A stretch of 64,000 bases of DNA from Takifugu bimaculatus (Eukaryota; Chordata; Actinopteri; Tetraodontiformes; Tetraodontidae), in the NCBI GenBank assembly GCA_004026145.2, contig CP034995.1:856001-920000 (forward strand), in the 5' to 3' direction. The notes beneath the pieces are model-generated. The model made no database searches. It was not told the DNA's origin and saw only the letters and a program-made list of their open reading frames with translations. Numbering within the stretch: position 1 is the stretch's first letter; every line of letters begins with the position of its first letter. Shown here in pieces: positions 1 through 12,418 of this stretch. The position numbers and the translations under genes were made by a program.

Positions 1-255
1 GCCACGAGAGCAGGGAAATCTGAAGCCGATATAAAGTGACACAAAACACCTGGCAGAGAATTGAGCATAGTTATTATGGTCAAGTACAGCCCCAAACCAA
101 CTCCGATCACATTCGATTGGCAGCAATATTGATTAACGGTCCTCCCACAGGGCACAAATTAGCCTGTGTTGCAGCGTCCTCGTCCATCTGACAGTATCCT
201 GTGAGCTCAAATTGATCCCAAATCTATATCTATGAACACGCCATGGCTTCTTTAC
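1..255 (-). other. axin1: axin1 intron (partial)
   Basis: Sequence downstream of the axin1 donor (GTAAAG at 255-250, read on the minus strand). I searched for the next RGS-encoding exon and did not find it, so this is intron running off the window. Confidence 0.7.
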
Positions 256-943
256 CTGTTCGAACATGGCAGGGTCAGGATGCGGCCTTCCCACGCAGTC
301 TCTGATGAAACTCTTGGTGGCCGCTTTGATCTGCCTGGAGACAATCCCGCTTCCGTCCACAATGTACTTCCTGTAGATGGCCTTGGCCAGCTTCACCCTC
401 TTCTCCTGACTGGTCTTCCTGAATCCCGAGCAAGCAAACCAGAAGTCGAGAAGGTCCGCACACCCTTCCTGATGCAGGAAATTTTTAAACAGATGGATGC
501 CTTCCTGGTCATCTAACAGAGAGTGGAGCGACTCTGCCCACTTCAGGTACGGTGGAGTCGGCGAGGCAGAGCCCTCGGGTTCATAACCCAAGTCCAGGTC
601 GGGGCGACGCGGAGTCGCAGATGATGAGGAAAGCGTGTGGCTTGATGCATCCCCCATTTTTGATGAGGATGAAGAAAGATAGCCGAGGGACTGGGAAAGG
701 GCGGCTGGACGGGTGCCGGATGATTGGACCGGTGGGTCCACATCAGATCCCTCCTCACCAGGGACTGGAGGCCGTGGAGCATCCTCGGTAAAGTGGGTAG
801 GGCCGTTTAAAGAGGCCACAACCCCACCTCCACCCCTGTACCCGATCCCATGTAATTCTCTGACAACACTCATGTCTCTGATTGTACAATGCGGAGGTCA
901 GATTCTGGCCTCCAGCAAAGATTTTGCTGGCAAACGATTCACC
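256..943 (-). CDS. axin1: Axin-1, first coding exon (partial gene)
   Basis: Axin is the scaffold of the cytosolic beta-catenin destruction complex (APC, GSK3, CK1) in Wnt signalling. The exon runs from an acceptor AG at 945-944 to a donor after base 256. The ATG is at 873 and encodes 206 residues. Visible are the tankyrase-binding block FTEDAPRPPVPGEEG near residues 28-42, then the axin1-type run YEPEGSASPTPPYLKWAESL, then the start of the APC-binding RGS domain (ADLLDFWFACSGFRK, IYRKYIVDGSGIVSRQ) ending at DPAMFEQ. The SPTPPYLKWAESL wording fits axin1 rather than axin2. The RGS domain is cut by the intron at 255, and no continuation is found in bases 1-255, so the rest of the gene lies off the left edge. 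The first ~27 residues are glycine-rich and differ from the human start, so the exact initiator is less certain than the gene identity. Confidence 0.93.
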
Positions 944-1760
944 CTAGAATAGAAACAGACAAGTATTAGCCACAGCAGTGACACTTGGTTCAGATTATAA
1001 GCTTTATTACAGATGCAAACAAGCATGGTGTGAAGACGGATAAAATAAACCAGATGTTCTAAATGAAGAAAAGAGACAAAGCAAAATAGAGTGAACTTTG
1101 CTTATAGTTGTTAATAGACACCATAGGAATCTCTGTCATTTAGCCCATCAGTTTCTGAAATGAAATTAATTCTGGTGCTGTAGTCAAAACAAAAACAACC
1201 AGCTCAATGCTAAACCAAGCTAAACCTCATCACTAACTTTATATCGTTAGATCACCGACTAGCTGAAATGCTACAGCTAACAGTTGCCAAAACAAAGCTT
1301 ACGCATCGCGTCAACAGTCGTATTATTCCATATAATGCAACATATGATAACAAGCTGTGGCAGCTAGCAAGCCCTGTAGCAATGCCACCACCGGTGCCAA
1401 TGCTTTGAAGTGAGAATCTCATTCATCTTGGCCTGCAAAGACGGTGGGGGGATGGGTACAGAAACAAACTCCACAACCGCACAAGACGGGCCCGTATGCA
1501 GAAACAGTTCAGCACAAACGCGCTTTGGCTGCTTCACTTTGCAAAGAAAACTCGTGCCAAACTGCTGCCAACTTTGCCACTTATTCACCCCGAAGAATCA
1601 GGCGATTAAAGATCAAACACAACAAGAAAGCGAGGGCACGTTTTCCACTCTAGTGGACGCAGCGCCAGCTAGCCTTAGCTGGTTTTAGTTAGCCTGCTAG
1701 CTGGCTAGCCTAGCTAGGTACGAGAACGTCCCGTGTTTTGCACCAAAGTTAATGTCCTAC

Positions 1761-2010
1761 CGTCTCTGAAAGCCCGATCCCCGTGATCCACTGCATCGGG
1801 GATACTGGCGAGAACGATACAATCCGAAACGCAGCATATGGATATCTTTCTGATATGAAAAATGAGCGAAAATAACCCGTCGCCTGCCCCCTAACTCCCC
1901 ATGGTGGCTGGTTTCTGGGCAATAATACAGAGACAGAGTACGTGCGCGCACGCCGACGTCTGTATGATGCGTAGAACCAAAACAAAGAGAATCGGTCCGA
2001 CGTGTTCAAT
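1761..2010 (-). other. axin1: Candidate axin1 5' non-coding exon / promoter area
   Basis: On the minus strand a donor-like junction AGACG/GTAGGA sits at 1761/1760. The DNA just upstream (to ~2010) is relatively CpG-rich compared with the AT-rich flank beyond 2060. This would suit a non-coding first exon spliced to the acceptor at 945-944 of the coding exon. The right boundary is a guess, and transcript evidence would be needed to fix it. Confidence 0.35.
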
Positions 2011-2832
2011 CCTTGCCAATAAATCAAACGCGTTTGTTTTATAAAGCAACAAGTCAACTTTTTAAAGTTTGCCCAATGAAAACACGTTAAGTTTTAGCAT
2101 TCTTATACAACTAACGAGCAATAAGTGTCCCAACTGTACATCCAAACATTCAGATACATTACTTTTAATGCCAAGTAACTCTGCTATATAATTAGTTACA
2201 CACATTTCTGTTGCAATGGTTTTTTTTAGATTCATTGCCAACTTTAAAGATACGTTTGAATATTTAAACACTTGAACGCTCACAGAAAAATAAAATGCAT
2301 GTTTATTTATATGTACAGTCGGAAGCACATTAATCGCATGGTTGCAGTAAATAAACGTATTGTGAATGGAATATTGCCCAAATGTTTGAGTTTGGGGATT
2401 TTTTTTGTTTGAGGTTTGTTTGCGTTGTTTTTTGTTTATTTTAGAACGTAAACCAAAGTCATTTTCTGATTCTATTTGTACCAGTTCTATGTCACGATAA
2501 CGAAACGCTCAATGGCGCCACTAGCGGCAATATGCGGTAATTACAGGCTTGTGCTACAGGGAAAAAAATGTCATAAACAATAAAATACATTACAACAATG
2601 AATGAATAAACAGAGTGGTTTGTAAGAGCTTGCCGAATTTTGATTAGGATCCAGAATATAATACAATTAAATAATGCAACTAGTCCGACCCAGAATCAGC
2701 ATTACAGAATACACATCAGGCTGATTTTACTTTGCTGCTCTTCAGCCTCTGTGCCTGTTAGATTAGATCATTGTTAGTCAAAACCACAATGTCACTGAGC
2801 AACTGTCGCGAAGACTTGAAGGAATTACTTAC

Positions 2833-2970
2833 CTGCGGACAGGTGCGGAGTTCAACGGAGACCTCAGCCGGCGGAATGACTGACAGGATGGAGAGAAATC
2901 ACCGCGCCGCAACCCGAACATCCTGCCTCCTGTCACTCTGCAGCCAGTGGCTGTCAGCGCGTGTGTGAGA
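2833..2970 (-). other. Candidate alternative 5' exon upstream of axin1
   Basis: Minus-strand sequence ending in CCGCAG/GTAAGT at 2833/2832, a near-perfect donor. The exon body is GC-richer than its surroundings, and a GT/GA simple repeat lies on its far side. No long reading frame is needed; it could be a distal non-coding exon of axin1. Left/right extent other than the donor is uncertain. Confidence 0.3.
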
Positions 2971-2975
<5 letters not shown>

Positions 2976-3013
<38 letters not shown>

Positions 3014-3062
3014 GGGGGGTTGCGCGTGTGTGTGCGTAGAAGAGAGAGAGAGAGGGAGAGAG
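2976..3062. repeat. (GT)n / (GA)n compound microsatellite
   Basis: Run of GT/TG dinucleotides followed by a GC-rich gap and an AGAGAG run. Simple-sequence repeat; the short reading frames across it are artefacts. Confidence 0.9.
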
Positions 3063-3483
3063 AAATGGAATTAAAACAATGCAACAATATTACTAATATA
3101 ACTACTGCTACTAATGATAATAAGAAAAAGAAGAATTTTTCAGCTCATTTCCTCACATACACCAGTATATGCTACAATATGAAAGCAGTATTAAAACGAT
3201 GTTATGCAACATAGAAGGTTGTTTTATGGAAGCTCAAAGGTCAAAGTCCAGAATCCAGAACACATCGCCAACATTTAATGAGCTTGGCCCATTATCAACA
3301 TTTCCTGAAAACACTATTTAATTCCATTCAGAATATTTTAAATTATTTTGCTAAAAGCAAGACAAAAACAATCGTCGGCTGTCACGTGTCCTCCTCAACA
3401 GAGATCATAACAATACTACTAATAATATTATAATATCACAATAATAATAATTGGCTCCTTTACCATGCCTCATGCTATTCAGG

Positions 3484-3721
3484 CTAGCTGACCAATGTGA
3501 GATCTGGCGGTTCAGGCGTTCTTGACCCGGTCCAGTCCTGGATGAACTGCTCTTCCATGGTAATCTACAGAAACAGTACAGAAATGAGTAATTGAAGAAA
3601 CTGTTTTGGTCTCTGGGTGTGTGTCAGATCAGGAGGGTGCCCTCAACCTGGCTCGGAGACCTTAAAGCCAGGCTAAAGGTGCCTCATTAAGCAGATGTAT
3701 TCCTCTCCTTTTGCTTTATGT

Positions 3722-3782
<61 letters not shown>

Positions 3783-3959
3783 CCTGCTGCAACAGGCTGA
3801 TGTTGTTATGGTTGCTGCAATGGCCCCAGAGACAGTGAGGAGAGAGACAAAGACGGCATACTGAGGAAGATGAACTTGACCTTTATGATGTCTTGGCGAG
3901 GAGGGGTAGGGGGCATGTTGGTACTTATGAATCTGTAATGTCTCTAGGCTGAGTCTGTT

Positions 3960-3992
<33 letters not shown>

Positions 3993-6176
3993 CCGTGCTC
4001 TTAGTTAAGAAAGGTCATCACATGGGGGGCTGGGCTACCACACCTGAACACACTCTTTCTGCCTATTAGAGCAACACGTTGAAATATACATGGACCTGCT
4101 TATTTATGCTGCTGGTGGCCACAACACATAAGCTGGCACAATGGCACAAATGAGACAAATAAAATCTGCCTTCCAGCGCGTGCAAAAACCTGCTGAACAT
4201 TGAATGCGTCGCTGGGTCATACTGATGATGCGTCCCTCAATGTAGACAAAAACCTAAAAGTCGGGCTCCAATAACTAACTGAAAAATATTCATTAGAAAT
4301 AAAACATGGTGAGGATGCAATTATAAATCTATAACTGAAGCCCTGCCCACTTCCGCCTCCCAGTCTGCCTCAGGGAGGAGGTGTGTGTGTGTGTGTGTGT
4401 GTGTCGGGAAGGGGGGAGGGGGGGGGCCGCAGGCAGAAGACAGATGATTGTTTTTTGCTGGTTTGCAGTAAATGAGTAAATTAACTATCCAGCTCCCACA
4501 AAAGGTGTAAACGTTAGCTTATTTTAGCATCTGGATTCTCCGCCAACCTGATGTAATGAGATGTGAAAGCTGTACGTACAGGAGGGCAGATGTCATCACT
4601 GATTATGACGTCAACCACACTCGAACAATCCACCAATGAGCTGCAGATCCTTCCCAAACACTTCAAGCCACGCCGAACGTCTCAGGAAAGGACGCAAAGT
4701 CTTAACTTTTAAATCTCTGAGCGCTGTCGGGTACGATAGGAACAATTTTCAGGTATCAGTGAGTTATTAATTCTTAAATGGAGGCCGGGTCTCTGGGCCG
4801 CTGTGACGGGTCTTTTGTCCACGTGCTAGTCCAGCTCAGGGGTGCCTTTTGTTCCAGCTGCCACAGCAGATTTGGGCGTCTGTACGGAGGCCTGTCAGAA
4901 ACAGGCTTATCTCTTAGGGGCCTCCCAGCACAAAGGCCCATTTAGATGCTCCAAAAGAGTGAAATCTTCATTATATACCTTCTAAAGAGCAAAAACAGTC
5001 CTCTGCTCTTTAACTAAAATAATTGGTGACAAGTTATTTATTTAGCCGCCATAAAACTAAGGATATGGAAGATTCCGCTGCTTTTTCTGGCGCACGTGCA
5101 GCGACGGGCATTCTTCAGGGCTGACGTGTAAATAAATCTCAGCTCTGTCACACAGTTACTGCAGAGGTAATTAAGATACTCAAAATGAAATATCAAGTTA
5201 TCAATACAGGTGTCATCCGTCCATCATCCATCCACCCATCTGCTGGCCTTTCCCAGCCGTGTCTGTACGAGTGTCAGTATATTTGCCATGGCGTCCCGCT
5301 GATGTGCATTGTGATGGGATTGAATACTCCAGCTACCAATATGGCCTGCACCAATGCTGGATTAGCCACAGTGGATTAGCAGGCTGCCCTCCTGCTGCTT
5401 ATTCAAATATTGTTTCACGTATTGTCATCATCGGGGCAGAGCTGCGGCCCTGCGGCCACGGCAGACCCTTCTTAAATTAGAAGGGGGGAAAAAATATATC
5501 TGTCGCTTCCATTTGGCCACAAAAGATTTTTCATTTTTCCGCGGAACCGCCGAGGGTTTGGGGCGAAGGCGCCGACGGTGCTCGAGGAGCGCCTGCATCC
5601 GCATAACAGGCAGGAAAGGGAGGATGGAAGGAGGATGGAGAGCGAAACCCAAGCGAGGCCAAAATCAGACATGAAAGCGTGCCTTGATCTTTGATACACG
5701 GTGTTCTTGTTTTTTTTTTTCCTGCTCTCTCTCTTTCTCTCATTCACTCTCACACATACACTTGGGAGTCAAGGCAATTGATGTGCTGCCTTTGATGGCA
5801 AAGAGAGGCCTATATTAAGAGCCAAAAGACTACGATGAAAGGGCCGAGAACAAGAAAGAAAATGGCAAGAAAATGTGTTATTAGATAGGACGGCGAGTCA
5901 CGATAAATGCTCGGACGGAGCGATGCTAACCAGGCGTCGGAGGGTTTGGTGGTTCAATGGCAGCGGAGGAGAGGCTGAGGTAGACAGAGAGCTTACCGTG
6001 CTAGCGTAGCGGTGGTGGTGGTGGCGGAGGTCGGCTTGGCGGTTCCAGCGCGTCATGCTGGTGGTCATCCCGTCAAAGGAAAGGGGGTGATAGCGCACGA
6101 TGGTCATCCGGGGTTCCGAGAGGCGATGCGGCAGTCTGGACGCCAGTGGACGTCCCATTGCAGGAGCAGTCGCCAT
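3484..6176 (-). CDS. Possible small unidentified gene, two coding exons
   Basis: I do not recognise this protein. A first exon at 6176-5997 gives exactly 60 codons from an ATG in good context to a donor ACG/GTAAGC. It starts MATAPAMGRPLASRLPHRLS, continues with an MTIVRYHPLSFDG block and ends in a histidine run, HHHHRYAST. A last exon at 3564-3484 follows a pyrimidine-rich acceptor ending TTCTGTAG, joins in phase 0 and encodes 26 residues (MEEQFIQDWTGSRTPEPPDL near its start) then TAG. Together they give an 86-residue, basic then acidic protein with no membrane segment. A second possible last exon lies at 4891-4826. No poly(A) signal was seen nearby, so this is a model built on splice sites and frame only. 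Confidence 0.3.
3723..3779. repeat. (CA)n microsatellite, 57 bp
   Basis: Uninterrupted CA dinucleotide run, typical of teleost DNA. Confidence 0.98.
3962..3992. repeat. (GT)n microsatellite
   Basis: GT dinucleotide run of about 30 bp. Confidence 0.95.
4379..4404. repeat. (GT)n microsatellite
   Basis: GT dinucleotide run, followed by a G-rich stretch (GGGGGGAGGGGGGGG-like). Confidence 0.95.
4606..4613. promoter_or_regulatory. Palindromic CRE motif
   Basis: Perfect TGACGTCA octamer (CREB/ATF site) in otherwise non-coding DNA. A single octamer is weak evidence of function. Confidence 0.25.
4826..4891 (-). CDS. Candidate alternative terminal exon of the unidentified gene
   Basis: Acceptor TTTCTGACAG followed in phase 0 by 21 codons (ASVQTPKSAVAAGTKGTPEL, then D) and TAG. 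It would join the exon ending at 5997 in frame, as does the exon at 3564. Short and unsupported by homology; could be chance. Confidence 0.22.
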   Translation of the reverse strand, partial: ASVQTPKSAVAAGTKGTPELD

Positions 6177-9100
6177 CTTTGTCCCGTTGTTGTCTTGGAT
6201 ATTCTCTCCCGTGTCTTCATCCCTCCTCTTTCCTTTGATCATTCCACCCTCCCATGCTCTCTGCCGTATGACATCATCACGCAGCGCTATCGACAGGCAT
6301 CAAAGAACCACTGGGCAGGATGGCGCATTGGTCCGTCTGTGCATTTGAAAGGATTGTAAATATGGAGCATAAAGACCGCTGTAACCCCCCCTGCTCCCTG
6401 CATGCACCCTCCCTGCAGACGGTTGGTTTATTAGGCCACTACTAAACTAAACACACACTCGCACCACCCAACTCTCCGACGGGTGTAGCCCAGGACCCCC
6501 TGCTGTGCCGGCAGCGTTTGAAGATGCGCTAAGCAGATTCATTCATCCCGGAACCCGCTTCTTTGCTGCATATTCCTCATTTTCATCCTCTTTTTCCATC
6601 TTTTTAAGCAGCCTCGGTCAACAGGAGTGTGTCCTTTGGTCAAGTTAAGTTAAATGACAGTTAAATCCTCCTCCGGCTCATCGAGCTGCACTCCCCCCCC
6701 CCCCGCCCTCCGCCGCCCCTCCTTCCTCCCACTTTGACTCTCCGGCCTTCTACAGCTGCTGGGTACCATTTCCAATCCTGTTAAAGTTGTATGTCCTGTT
6801 GAGGAGCCCTTCTGTCTGTCTGTCATCTGCCTGAAGATCACATACATGTTTCACTGTCACACACTCAGGCCTCTTCAGCAGCTGTGACCCCCCCCCCAAC
6901 ACACACACACGCATACACAAACACACTAATGAATCAGCGAGAATTAGCCTCAGAACATGATTAAATAATCGAGTAAATTGGAGTAATATCTTCAACTTTG
7001 GCGAGAACATTGGAAAACAAACATTTTGCCCTGTTTCAACCTCGAGATGTTAATTTTAGGCAAAATATAACACCCATGCTAAGCTAAGCTAAGGTAGGTA
7101 TGGATTTTATTTAATTTTTTTACTGAAACTGGCTTTGGTGTTACAACAGTGAGGGTTTAAATATTAAAATACCTTCAAATATAATGTACGCCCCCTTCAA
7201 AAAGACATAGAATCAAGTCTCTATAGGATTTACTGTCTAAATACCTTCTTGTAGGTTCTGATTCTATGGACCTTTATTACAAACTGAGAAAAGCTAGTTT
7301 TGTTAAAACATCTATCAGCAGCTTTGACTGGGACAAACATCAGACTGAATGTTGTGATTTTGGGTCTGATTCTTTCTGACTTCTCTCTAGAAATGAGGCA
7401 AATTTGTGGATGTTTGGTGAGTAAAAAAGAGGCTTATGGCGCACCGCACCTCTTACAACTGATTTCTGAAAGGACAGAGTCACACAGCTGATGTCCTGGT
7501 GCCGCCTCCTCTCTGTTTACTCACTCCATCATCCATTCAGGTCGTAACTGGCATCTTCGCTCTGCACGCTGCCCTGCTGCCTCTCTGCCCTCACGTCACC
7601 TCTCCTGTCTAATTAATTGTCAAGGTTCCCGTTGGAATTATGCTAAAGTCTGCTTTTTTTCCTCTACTGCACAGCACCCTCGGAGTGGATTATGTCGCAG
7701 TTGCTGAGTGTGGAAGAGAAAGCTGTGTTTTCTCCCTCCCTCTCTTGTGATTTATTCTTCTCTGCTGGACAAAGTGGCGGCTAATCTTAAAAAAAAAATT
7801 AAATAACAAAAAAACTAATAACATATAACGATTTACATCCAAACAGGAACTTCTTCTCAGGTATTAAGAAATGTAATTTCCACATTAAAACACCCCCTAA
7901 AAATGCCCACTTTTATTGTGTTCCTCATACAAATTAGCCCCATAATCCTAATCATCTGAATCCGGCGGCTGATTGCTTCCATTCAGCACAGACAAAACAG
8001 GAATGTTCGGAGTCAATGCGCCCACCCTGGGCCTACCTGTAGGATTGTTGGGGCAACAGTAAACAGCAGCAAGCTGACAGGCTGTAGAGGCTTGATAAGC
8101 ATTTCTCATTACTGAACCTCATTCACATCCCACACGCGCGCACACTCACACACACGCACGGATACGTGCAGAGAAATAGCTGTCCCCCAAACCATCCCTG
8201 CAACAATGGGCATAAATAAATAAATAAATCACAGCTGTGTGCATCTGCCGACTGAATGCACGCCCGCCACAAAAAGGCATCTGGAATGCCACAAAGTGAC
8301 ACCCCGGGATGGACACAATTAGCAAAACCACCGCGAACCGCGACACCTGGGCGTAGATTCCTGCTTGTTTTATATCATATTTTGCATTTGCACATTTGAA
8401 ATCCTTTAATTCTACAGAGAAAATAAATGGAAGAAATGAAGACAATGTGGTTTGCAATCTTCTGTCCACGCGTCCCACATTTTAGCGCCATTTTAAAATC
8501 AAAGACGTTTGTGTTGTTGTCTTCTCTGGCTTAAACTGAGCCGGGCCACCAGTTTTCACTGGATACCAACTTGTGAACTTGTTCATTCTGCACAGTGACA
8601 GAAAGTCGTGCGAGGGTTGAATCCATTGTTCGACTAAAGTGAGACAAATGAGACCCTGGAGAGCTCTACTTAGCTACTCATAAAGGTCAGATATGAAGTC
8701 ACAGCAGTGGATGCTAATCCTGACCCCTGGGACCACCAGCACATGCGCCTGTAGATGCGATTGTTTCTCACGCTTGTGACATTTAGACCTGAATAAGCAC
8801 ACCGTCCTGGGTGGCTGGAAAGCTCTGGGCTCTGGTTTCCACTTGAGGTTTAATTAGACTTGAAGTTGAGGGCAATTAAAACATCAGAGGCTATTTTGTC
8901 ATGTAAATGTCTACACTTGGTTGTTTTTGTAAGTGTGCTTTTTGTGGAAATGATTCATTTTCATTGCGGCAAAACACATTCTGCTGTAGGAAAAAATAAA
9001 CTGGAATTGAATGGAGAGCAAGTTTTTATTACATTATTATCACCACGTTGGATGTAGATCTCAGCTGAGACATCATTAAGGCTGCGGTTTCATTATGGTG

Positions 9101-9660
9101 ACCAGTCAGACAGACTAATTGGTGTTGTGGTTTTAACACACTGGCAGACTGAAAACACACAAATCTCCCCTCTTGTGTTGGGGCCTGGCAGCAGGTCATG
9201 CTGATTGGGGCACCTGAGGGCCAGCAGAGATGCAATTTGTGAGTGTAAAGCGGAATGATGCCGAGATAACGACAAGAGGGTCACAACAGCAGTTCGGCAT
9301 AGATGTAATGAGCAGAAAGAAATTCGTGATTGTGACTGGAGATGTGCATTCAAACAGGGGTTTTTTAGACTTATATTATGCTTCTCTTAATGTTTGTTAT
9401 TCGATTTTTGTGTCTATTAAATTGTCTAATATATTCAAAAGAAAGCAAATAAATGAAGAGCAAGAATAATAGCGTCGGCCCTGATAAGCACATGTATGAC
9501 TTCTGGAGAAATCCTCATTCATCTTTGCCTTAAATAAGACATTAATGTTTTTGACAGGATTTGGGGAAAATTAGTCGCTTCTCTTATAAATGATTTCTTA
9601 TCAGTCATTTCATCCTTTTTTTTTAATAACTGACAAACGTTCACAAATATTGTAGTTATC
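6177..9660. other. Gene-poor interval
   Basis: About 3.5 kb with no exon I can support on either strand. It holds C/T-rich tracts (around 6690-6740 and 6888-6920 with a short CA run), a TAAATAAATAAAT run near 8215, and AT-rich DNA with scattered TAATTA motifs (for example near 7610). The short reading frames here have no recognisable protein content. Confidence 0.6.
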
Positions 9661-9674
9661 AAAACAAGACACGT

Positions 9675-9680
9675 TTTATT
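9675..9680 (-). other. thumpd1: Poly(A) signal candidate for thumpd1
   Basis: AATAAA on the minus strand, about 640 bp beyond the thumpd1 stop codon at 10316. It would give a 3' UTR of roughly 650 bp. Confidence 0.5.
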
Positions 9681-10315
9681 GAATTACCGGTCCAAGGATA
9701 TTGTAGCAACAAAAAATGTCGCTCTTAATCACTTTACAAAAGGAAACCAAAACATTGCTGATTTACCAACTATGAGATGTGTATCCTAATAATGAGACTA
9801 TTTACTATTACAAACAGCTGAAACACCATTACAAAATTACTGAAGAAGCAGCTCATGAGAAAATGGAGCTGCGTTAGAAATAAACTGTAAATAAATTGTA
9901 ACAACTGATAAATGAGGGAAAAAAATCTACCGAAGAGTCTGAGACTCCCGGAAGTCCACGTTTCTACGAAATATACTATTATCTCCATCTTGTGGCGTAG
10001 AGAAGAACTGCAACTCAAAAAACAGCATTTTATCGAGACGTCAAAGTGGACATTAGAACTTTATCCCTTTTGCCAACAGCTGAGGAGCAAATGTACCATA
10101 AAAATGAGGATGTTCTGATTAAAGATTGATTAGAAAACACGCATCACATACAAACAGAAGTAAAAACAAAACAGATAAACCCCCCAAAATGATGATTTGC
10201 ATTGAAAATGCTATTTAAAACAAAAACACTATAATTTAAAGCGACTTGATGATGTTTTGATCTTTAAAAATAAATGAAAACATGTGCGAGCTATCACTCG
10301 CCATTACTTTCGCTC

Positions 10316-11845
10316 TTATCGACCACCACGTTGTCCCCCTTGCGCAGTTTTGATGCCATTCTCTTCATCTTCCCTTTTTCCTTTCCCTGTCTCCTCTGAA
10401 TCTTGGGCCTCCTTCTTCTCAGCTGTACTGGACTCCGTTTTTGCCAAGTTCACATCAGCCTTCAGTGTTTCGTCTTTCACCACTTCCTGGACGTTGTATT
10501 TTCTGTACAGTGTATAGTCCTTTACCACACTGATGCAGCACACGGCTTTGATGACCTCCACGATGATCGTCAGTTCAGGGCTGGTCAAGTCCACTTTGTT
10601 TTTAGGGTTTAACTTTCCCACAAGACCTGCAGTGGTGAAAAGACGTGTCACTATTTCCATGGCATAATGAAAACATAACAGTAATGCAATCCTCTGTACC
10701 TGCAATTGATTTGATTATCTCGTCTCTCTTGTTGTGGCTGCTGTTTCGGGCCTTGAAGGCGATTTGGTAGGTAGCAGAGTTGGGGGTTTTGAACCAAGGC
10801 TCCAGGAAAGTGGTCAGATACTTCAACATGTCCTCAGGAAAGGCCTTACAGGTCCCAGTAACCTGGATGAGAAGGCAAAAAACAGACATTACAAACATCG
10901 AAACAGACCAAATTGGCCCTGCTAAACACAGTTGGATTGAAGTTAGCTTCTGACTGGCAGCATTCGAAGGATCACACGTGACTTCTTCTTCTTAGTGGTG
11001 TGGAGGTCAGACAGGATGTGATGAACCAGCTTGTCAGATTCTAGGAACCAAATAAAAATACACTTGTTGTGGCAGGCCAGAATAAACTACAGTACAGCAA
11101 TCCTACACACCATGAAAATATTTACCCAGATTGTGAGTTTTGATAAAGATGACATTGTTGGCTCCGCTCTGCAAAGCCTGGAAGCGTCTCTCTTGCTTAG
11201 GTCCAGAACCTTGCAGCTGTGCCACTTCCTTCTTTAGGGCGGCAGCGACGTCTTCCTCGCCTCCCTCCTCTTCTTCACTGCTGGATCCATCATTGTCCTC
11301 TAACTTTGAAGAAGCAAAAGATTATGTCAGCACAGAGTGTCACTGACGTGTCAAAAAGATCCAGAGAATGCAAGGCTAGCATCAGTGTTAGAGCCAATCT
11401 ATCATTTAATTAACTCATACAGGTTTAGACATATAAGATGAATTTCTGCTGGCTACAAACAAAGGTCAGGGTGTGCATGCATGCAGCAAAACAACTGCAC
11501 AGAGTGCAAAATTAAGTCTGACGCCAACCTGCATGCGGGGATTCAGGATTTTTACTCTGCAGGTTTGCAACAGACACATCAAACACGCTTTCCCTCCCAT
11601 CACAGTGTGGTAGTAAACCTAAAACAGCCCGGACTCACCTTCTCGGGCCCGTACAGCTTTTCAGCGTACTCATTGAGCAGATTGAAGGCCTCCGCCGTGC
11701 ACTTCCTCTCGTTCATGTTGCATGTGATTAGAATCCCCTGCATGCCCACCTCCAGTTCCCGGGATCCCTTCCACCGTTTGCTATGGTGACCGGCCCCGTA
11801 GCGCTTCTTGCTCCGTTTCTTGGCGTCGCTGGCCCCCGCCGACAT
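10316..11845 (-). CDS. thumpd1: THUMP domain-containing protein 1
   Basis: THUMPD1 (yeast Tan1 homologue) is the RNA-binding adaptor that brings NAT10 to tRNA for N4-acetylcytidine formation in tRNA-Ser and tRNA-Leu. Five coding exons on the minus strand: 11845-11639, 11303-11126, 11040-10955, 10862-10700 and 10626-10316. They join in frame to 314 residues (human about 350). Exon 1 has a lysine/arginine-rich start then MQGILITCNMNERKC and NEYAEKLYGPEK. Exon 2 has an acidic linker then ERRFQALQSGANNVIFIKT. Exons 3-5 carry the THUMP fold (LVHHILSDL, KSRVILRMLPVTGTCKAF, FLEPWFKTPN, IIVEVIKAVCCISVVKDYT). The C-terminal tail after YRKYNVQEVV is charged and low-complexity, as in the family. No frame disruption. 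Same strand as bfar, whose 3' end lies about 0.5 kb upstream. Confidence 0.95.
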
Positions 11846-12052
11846 GTTAGCAGACGCGCTTCAGGAAAAAGTCACAAATGAGTTGATTTACGCTAACCAG
11901 CAGCCGACTGTCCGTTTGTTTTGGTCCGCCTCCACTCCGATCTTTATAAGGTCGACAAGTCCCACTAAAGCAGGTCCCGATAATTTCAGGATCGGGCGAC
12001 AGAAAATGTTAAAAATATTGACTGAAATTATAGAATAATCCGAAAGCAGCCG

Positions 12053-12060
12053 TTACGTCA
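12053..12060. promoter_or_regulatory. thumpd1: CRE-like motif in thumpd1 promoter
   Basis: TTACGTCA (TGACGTAA on the minus strand), an ATF/CREB-type site about 210 bp upstream of the thumpd1 ATG in a moderately CpG-containing stretch. Position suits a proximal promoter; function is inferred. Confidence 0.35.
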
Positions 12061-12409
12061 GTTACTGACCATAGTCACAACACAGCACGCTTTGAGTTGT
12101 GCCCACGGAGAGCGAGGAGGGACAAAAAGGACGAAACGTGTAACGCGAACTGCAAACGCATGTTTGCACATTTCCGCATTCAACACGGATAACCTTGTGA
12201 TTTAGGAGTTTTATTCGAGTATCCTATTGTTGCAAATGTTCTAACCCCCTGAATATTAGAAACAACCAAGCGCCACAACAAAGTCTGTGTTGTGCTTTAA
12301 ATACCTCTGGGAGTTATGAGGAAACACCAAATCCACCTTTATGTGCAGGTTATGAAGCCAACACATCAAGTTAAAATAAACACCCAAGAGGAAAATTCCA
12401 CGTAAAAAT

Positions 12410-12418
12410 CTTTATTTT
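12410..12418 (-). other. bfar: Poly(A) signal candidate for bfar
   Basis: AATAAA on the minus strand (TTTATT on plus), about 700 bp after the bfar stop codon and 0.5 kb before the thumpd1 start, so the two genes are closely packed in tandem. Confidence 0.5.

Noticed and set aside
887..912. 17-base identity between the axin1 leader (CGGAGGTCAGATTCTGG) and the region near 23026
   Set aside because: One exact 17-mer between two places in 64 kb is within chance when both strands are considered, and flanks do not match.
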